Shown here piece by piece: positions 48,309 through 51,499 of a stretch of 51,499 nt of DNA (the first letter of the stretch is position 1; each line of letters begins with the position of its first letter). The stretch covers positions 1-51,499 of the forward strand of contig URMS01000019.1 in NCBI GenBank assembly GCA_900548975.1, given 5' to 3'. Origin of the DNA: an uncultured Porphyromonadaceae bacterium. GTDB lineage: Bacteria; Bacteroidota; Bacteroidia; Bacteroidales; Muribaculaceae. Under the pieces are notes generated by a model. That model worked only from the letters and a program-made list of their open reading frames with translations, was not told the origin of the DNA and did not search any database. The translations under genes were made by a program, and so were the position numbers.

Positions 48309-51300
48309 TTAAAGGGTTACCTGGATACCGAAGGAGAATGTGCGCTGTATGGGGTTTGCACGGCCCACGGTGTTGGCGCCGGACCATTCGGTTGTTACGA
48401 TTTCGGGGTCAAAGCCAGTACCCTTGTTGCCTCGGTGGAGGAAGAAGAGGTTTTCACCACTGAAGTATATGCGGGCACGCTGGATGTATGCTTTAGTAGT
48501 CCAGTCTACCGGCAGAGTGTAGCCTACGGTGATATTCTTTACACGGAGATAGCTGATGTCCTGCAGGTAGCGGGTCTGCGGCAGGTAGTTGTTCTGACCG
48601 CCACCAATACCGGGCACGTTGTTCGAACCGTAGTTGTTCGGCCACAGACGGGGATATTTGTTCGACTGGTCGACAACATAGTCGACAATGTTCCACTGAT
48701 CATCGAAAATCACAGAGTTGTGCGATTCCATGCCTTTGTAGTAGATGTCGTTCGGAGCCTGAGTGAAGGGGATAACCATCGAAGAAACGGTCCACATATC
48801 GCGCTTGCCTACACCCTGACAGAAGATGTCGAGGTCAATGCCTTTCCATGCGCCGCCGAGATGGAAACCATATTCGTAGCGAGGCAGAGTGTTACCGATT
48901 TTCTTGACGTCGCCATGGTCTTCGAGAGTACCGCTGCCGCCATCGATAGTACCGCTGCCATCAAGGTCTTTATACTTGACGTCACCGGGGCCGTAGTGGA
49001 AGTTACCGGTCTCAAGTCCGTGCTGGTCGGCTATACCTTCTTTGAAGAGGAAGCGGCCGCTGGCATCTTTGAGCAGATTGCCGTTAGCATCGGTCTGGAA
49101 GTCGTCTTTAGTGAAGTAACGGTCGGTCTCGAAGCCCCAGATAGCACCGTATTCAGCACCCGAATAGTTTGCGCTGAGCGAGTTGGTGATATTATTCCAC
49201 TTGGTGACAGTCGTTTTGGAGTCGCTGATGTTGAATGTAGCGTAAACATCAAAATCACCGAAGGAACGGTTCCAGTTAAGAGAAAGTTCCCAGCCGCGTG
49301 TGCGGAGAGCACCCTGATTGGTGTAGGGAGCGGAAGCACCGAGGACTGCGGGGAGTGTTACACCGGGAGCGAGCATATCGAGGGTTTCGCGCTGGAACCA
49401 GTCGAAGCTGCCGCTGAGCTGATTATTGAAGAAACCGAAGTCAAGACCGATATCGGTGGTGCGGATACGTTCCCATGTAAGGGATGCCGATACGAGAGCG
49501 GGCATCGTGGAGGCGTTCATAAGCACGCCTGTCGAGTGGTTGAGATAATCGATGTTGCGGGCAGAGATAGTAGAGATGAAGCGATTGTTACCAACGGCCT
49601 GGTTACCGATCTCACCGTACGATGCACGAAGCTTACCGTTGCTCCAGATATTGCTGATGGGTTTGAAGAATTCTTCTTCAGAGAAGCGCCAACCAATAGA
49701 ACCGGACTGGAAGAATGCCCACTGGTCGTTTGCGGGGAATTTCGACGAACCATCGTAGCGGCCATTATATTCCAGAAGGTATTTACCCTTGTAGTCGTAG
49801 TTGAAACGGCCGAAGAAACCGGCGGTAGCCCAGTGCGAGTCGCTGCTCGAGGGAGCCACGAGGTCGCCAGTGTAGAGGTTCATTGCAGGAAGATCGAAGT
49901 CAAGGGGCACACGGGTGCGGGCCATGAAGTAGCTCGAACGGTCCTGTTCGACATTAGAACCCAGCATCACCTTGATGTTATGATCTTTGGCAACAGTGAA
50001 ATCATAAGTACCGTAGACGTTCATCGACCAACGGGTATTATGTGTGTTGTCTTTTGTCGAAGTGGAGTTGGCTGGTGTCACACCATAAGTGAGCGACGAA
50101 AGGTTACGGCCCCAGCTGTTCCAGCGTCGGAACGGCAGATATGCGTATTCGCAGTTATTGTTGAACAGTGTGTATGTGAAGTCGGCATTAAGTGTGAGGC
50201 CGGGGATGATGGTAGCCTTAGCCCACGCCTGCATACGGCTGTACTGATTTACAACAGGGATAGGAGCAGAACCGCGGAGATATGCGATTTCATTGTTAAA
50301 ATCGTAGGCATCGCCATTTTCATCGTAGCGGTAGCCGAGCATCTGCAGATAGCCCGGGAAGCGCCAGATAGTACCCCATACGTTGGAACCAACGTTGCGG
50401 CTTTCGGTGTTACGCTGACTATAGCTGAAGCGGGCACCGGCCTGCAGCCATTTGGCGAAATCGACGGTAAGGTCAAGTTTTGCATTGTAGCGTGCAACCT
50501 GATCCGGGTTGAAATTAACAAGGCTCTGTCGCTTTGCATAGCCGAAAGCAGCGTTGAATGTAGCACGGCCGGTAGTACCGGTGAGGCTTACATTATGCTG
50601 ATTGCTCGGAGCGGCATTATTGAGGTAGATACTATTGATATCGTAGTCACCATAAGGTATATAGCCTGTACCCTGTGCATTCAGATAGTAGTCACCGACA
50701 TTGTTTTCGTCCTGATACAGACGGGCCTCACGGTAATCTTTGATAGGACCGCTGTTCTGCTCACGCCATTTACGGGCATATGGCAGTATATCGGTATAAT
50801 AGATACCGAAGAATTCGCCGTTTTCAGCGCCTGTCATTTTGGCGGCCTCGAGAGAAGCTTCGAGCTGCTCGACGTTGCGGTGAATACCAGGAATAACGGC
50901 AGCCTGGCTCCAGCCGAAGTTGTTGGAGTATTTGATCTGGATCTTGTCGGTCTTCTGACCGCTTTTGGTTGTGATAAGGATCACACCGAAAGCAGCGCGC
51001 GCACCGTAGATCGACGATGACGAAGCATCCTTGAGAACCGAGATCTCTTTGATATCCTCAGGGTTAAGATAGGAAATATCGTCCATAGCTACACCATCGA
51101 CTACATACAGAGGCGACGCTGTAGCCGAAAGAGTGCCGACACCGCGGAGCTGAACCACAGGAGTTCCGTTGATATTACCTGTATTATTAAGAATAGTCAG
51201 ACCGGGCACAGCGCCCTGAAGGGCTTTCATCACATCCTGCTGAGGACGCGATTCCATGGTGCGCGATACGTCGACAGTCGACACGGCGCCGGTGAGGTTG

Positions 51301-51499
51301 GCGCGCTTCTGTGAACCATAGCCGATGGCCACCAGTTCGTTGAGCTGCTCGGTTGTCGGCTCGAGATATACGGTCATGCCATTGGAGGCTTTGACAAGAA
51401 CTGTCTTGTAGCCTACGTAGCTGAATTCGAGGGTTGCGCCCGGGCGTACCCGGATCTTGAAGTTACCGAAGGCGTCGGTGGCTACTGCGTTGCCTTTTA
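48309..51499 (-). CDS. SusC/RagA TonB-dependent outer-membrane receptor (5' end outside window)
   Basis: About 1060 residues are visible; the start lies beyond the right edge. Visible N-terminal part: the end of a carboxypeptidase-regulatory-like domain (GNFKIRVRPGATLEFSYVGY), the TonB-linked family signature YGSQKRANLTGAVSTVD, the plug domain with VVDGVAMDDISYLNPEDI, and the SusC-specific ISVLKDASSSSIYGARAAFG. The long beta-barrel follows and ends in PIQRTFSFGIQVTL, the usual aromatic outer-membrane end. The gene imports an oligosaccharide or peptide with the adjacent SusD. Base composition appears less GC-rich than the neighbours, common for this family. Confidence 0.96.
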   Translation of the reverse strand, partial: KGNAVATDAFGNFKIRVRPGATLEFSYVGYKTVLVKASNGMTVYLEPTTEQLNELVAIGYGSQKRANLTGAVSTVDVSRTMESRPQQDVMKALQGAVPGLTILNNTGNINGTPVVQLRGVGTLSATASPLYVVDGVAMDDISYLNPEDIKEISVLKDASSSSIYGARAAFGVILITTKSGQKTDKIQIKYSNNFGWSQAAVIPGIHRNVEQLEASLEAAKMTGAENGEFFGIYYTDILPYARKWREQNSGPIKDYREARLYQDENNVGDYYLNAQGTGYIPYGDYDINSIYLNNAAPSNQHNVSLTGTTGRATFNAAFGYAKRQSLVNFNPDQVARYNAKLDLTVDFAKWLQAGARFSYSQRNTESRNVGSNVWGTIWRFPGYLQMLGYRYDENGDAYDFNNEIAYLRGSAPIPVVNQYSRMQAWAKATIIPGLTLNADFTYTLFNNNCEYAYLPFRRWNSWGRNLSSLTYGVTPANSTSTKDNTHNTRWSMNVYGTYDFTVAKDHNIKVMLGSNVEQDRSSYFMARTRVPLDFDLPAMNLYTGDLVAPSSSDSHWATAGFFGRFNYDYKGKYLLEYNGRYDGSSKFPANDQWAFFQSGSIGWRFSEEEFFKPISNIWSNGKLRASYGEIGNQAVGNNRFISTISARNIDYLNHSTGVLMNASTMPALVSASLTWERIRTTDIGLDFGFFNNQLSGSFDWFQRETLDMLAPGVTLPAVLGASAPYTNQGALRTRGWELSLNWNRSFGDFDVYATFNISDSKTTVTKWNNITNSLSANYSGAEYGAIWGFETDRYFTKDDFQTDANGNLLKDASGRFLFKEGIADQHGLETGNFHYGPGDVKYKDLDGSGTIDGGSGTLEDHGDVKKIGNTLPRYEYGFHLGGAWKGIDLDIFCQGVGKRDMWTVSSMVIPFTQAPNDIYYKGMESHNSVIFDDQWNIVDYVVDQSNKYPRLWPNNYGSNNVPGIGGGQNNYLPQTRYLQDISYLRVKNITVGYTLPVDWTTKAYIQRARIYFSGENLFFLHRGNKGTGFDPEIVTTEWSGANTVGRANPIQRTFSFGIQVTL

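Noticed and set aside
48435..51020. Plus-strand open frame of 861 codons opposite the SusC gene
   Set aside because: Antisense shadow; SusC motifs on the minus strand are unambiguous.
1..51499. tRNA or rRNA genes, insertion sequences, prophage
   Set aside because: No cloverleaf with a TTCGA-type arm, no rRNA sequence, no transposase, integrase or phage structural gene was recognised on either strand.
46523..51499. A polysaccharide utilisation locus
   Set aside because: A SusC/SusD pair is present but no glycoside hydrolase, lyase or sensor-regulator is visible, and the metallophosphoesterase is behind a terminator, so a full locus cannot be claimed.

Overview
The window looks like chromosomal DNA of a Bacteroidota gut-type bacterium, most likely order Bacteroidales (a Muribaculaceae-like genome would fit, but I could not test this). 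The grounds are a GC-rich genome with upstream sequences matching the Bacteroidetes promoter consensus (TTTG, 19-21 nt, TAnnTTTG) and almost no Shine-Dalgarno sequences. It also carries a SusC/SusD pair, DUF4252, DUF4834, DUF4105 and DUF1460 proteins, an enlarged SecA N-terminus and a viroplasmin-RNase H fusion. There are 49 supported protein genes, no rRNA, tRNA, CRISPR array, prophage or insertion sequence.

Layout. 1-1.6 kb: 5' part of secA with its own promoter. 1.7-10 kb: ten co-directional minus-strand genes, mostly overlapping, running from psd and pssA (phosphatidylethanolamine synthesis) through DUF4834, DUF2461, a dolichol-phosphate-mannose-synthase-like glycosyltransferase, pyrC, queD and queE (queuosine precursor) to a DUF4105 membrane protein and a catalytically degenerate alkaline-phosphatase homologue. 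10.1-16.5 kb: a six-gene run mscL-aroK-ald-rnhA-unknown-glgB ending in a strong hairpin. 16.5-17.7 kb: divergent gapA. 17.8-22.8 kb: a compact minus-strand operon of yqaE/Pmp3, DUF1460 amidase, acyltransferase 3, HAD hydrolase, gmd and fcl (GDP-fucose synthesis). 22.9-30.6 kb: prfC and rfbD, then an exported ClpP-like protein, rlmH and rlmI, then rseP and dxr.

30.7-32.6 kb: plus-strand operon DUF4252 - ECF sigma factor - single-pass membrane protein - DUF4252. 33-36.5 kb: the conserved thrS-infC-rpmI-rplT translation cluster. 36.5-39.4 kb: exported aldo/keto reductase and a short Dxs-like transketolase. 39.66-39.94 kb: a promoter, several hairpins, a 28-codon ORF and a terminator with no recognised family. 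40-44.7 kb: tricorn-type protease coupled to a BadF-type kinase, then rubrerythrin. 44.9-51.5 kb: surface-type metallophosphoesterase and a SusD-SusC pair, the SusC running off the window.

The most unusual DNA is in the gaps. Three intergenic regions (27662-27900, 22784-22879, 17761-17840) are built from degenerate 7- or 8-bp tandem units in two halves that are reverse complements of one another, filling the space exactly between neighbouring stop and start codons in one case. The most unusual proteins are a phosphatase homologue that has lost every expected metal ligand, and a secreted ClpP-like protein whose catalytic histidine position is asparagine.
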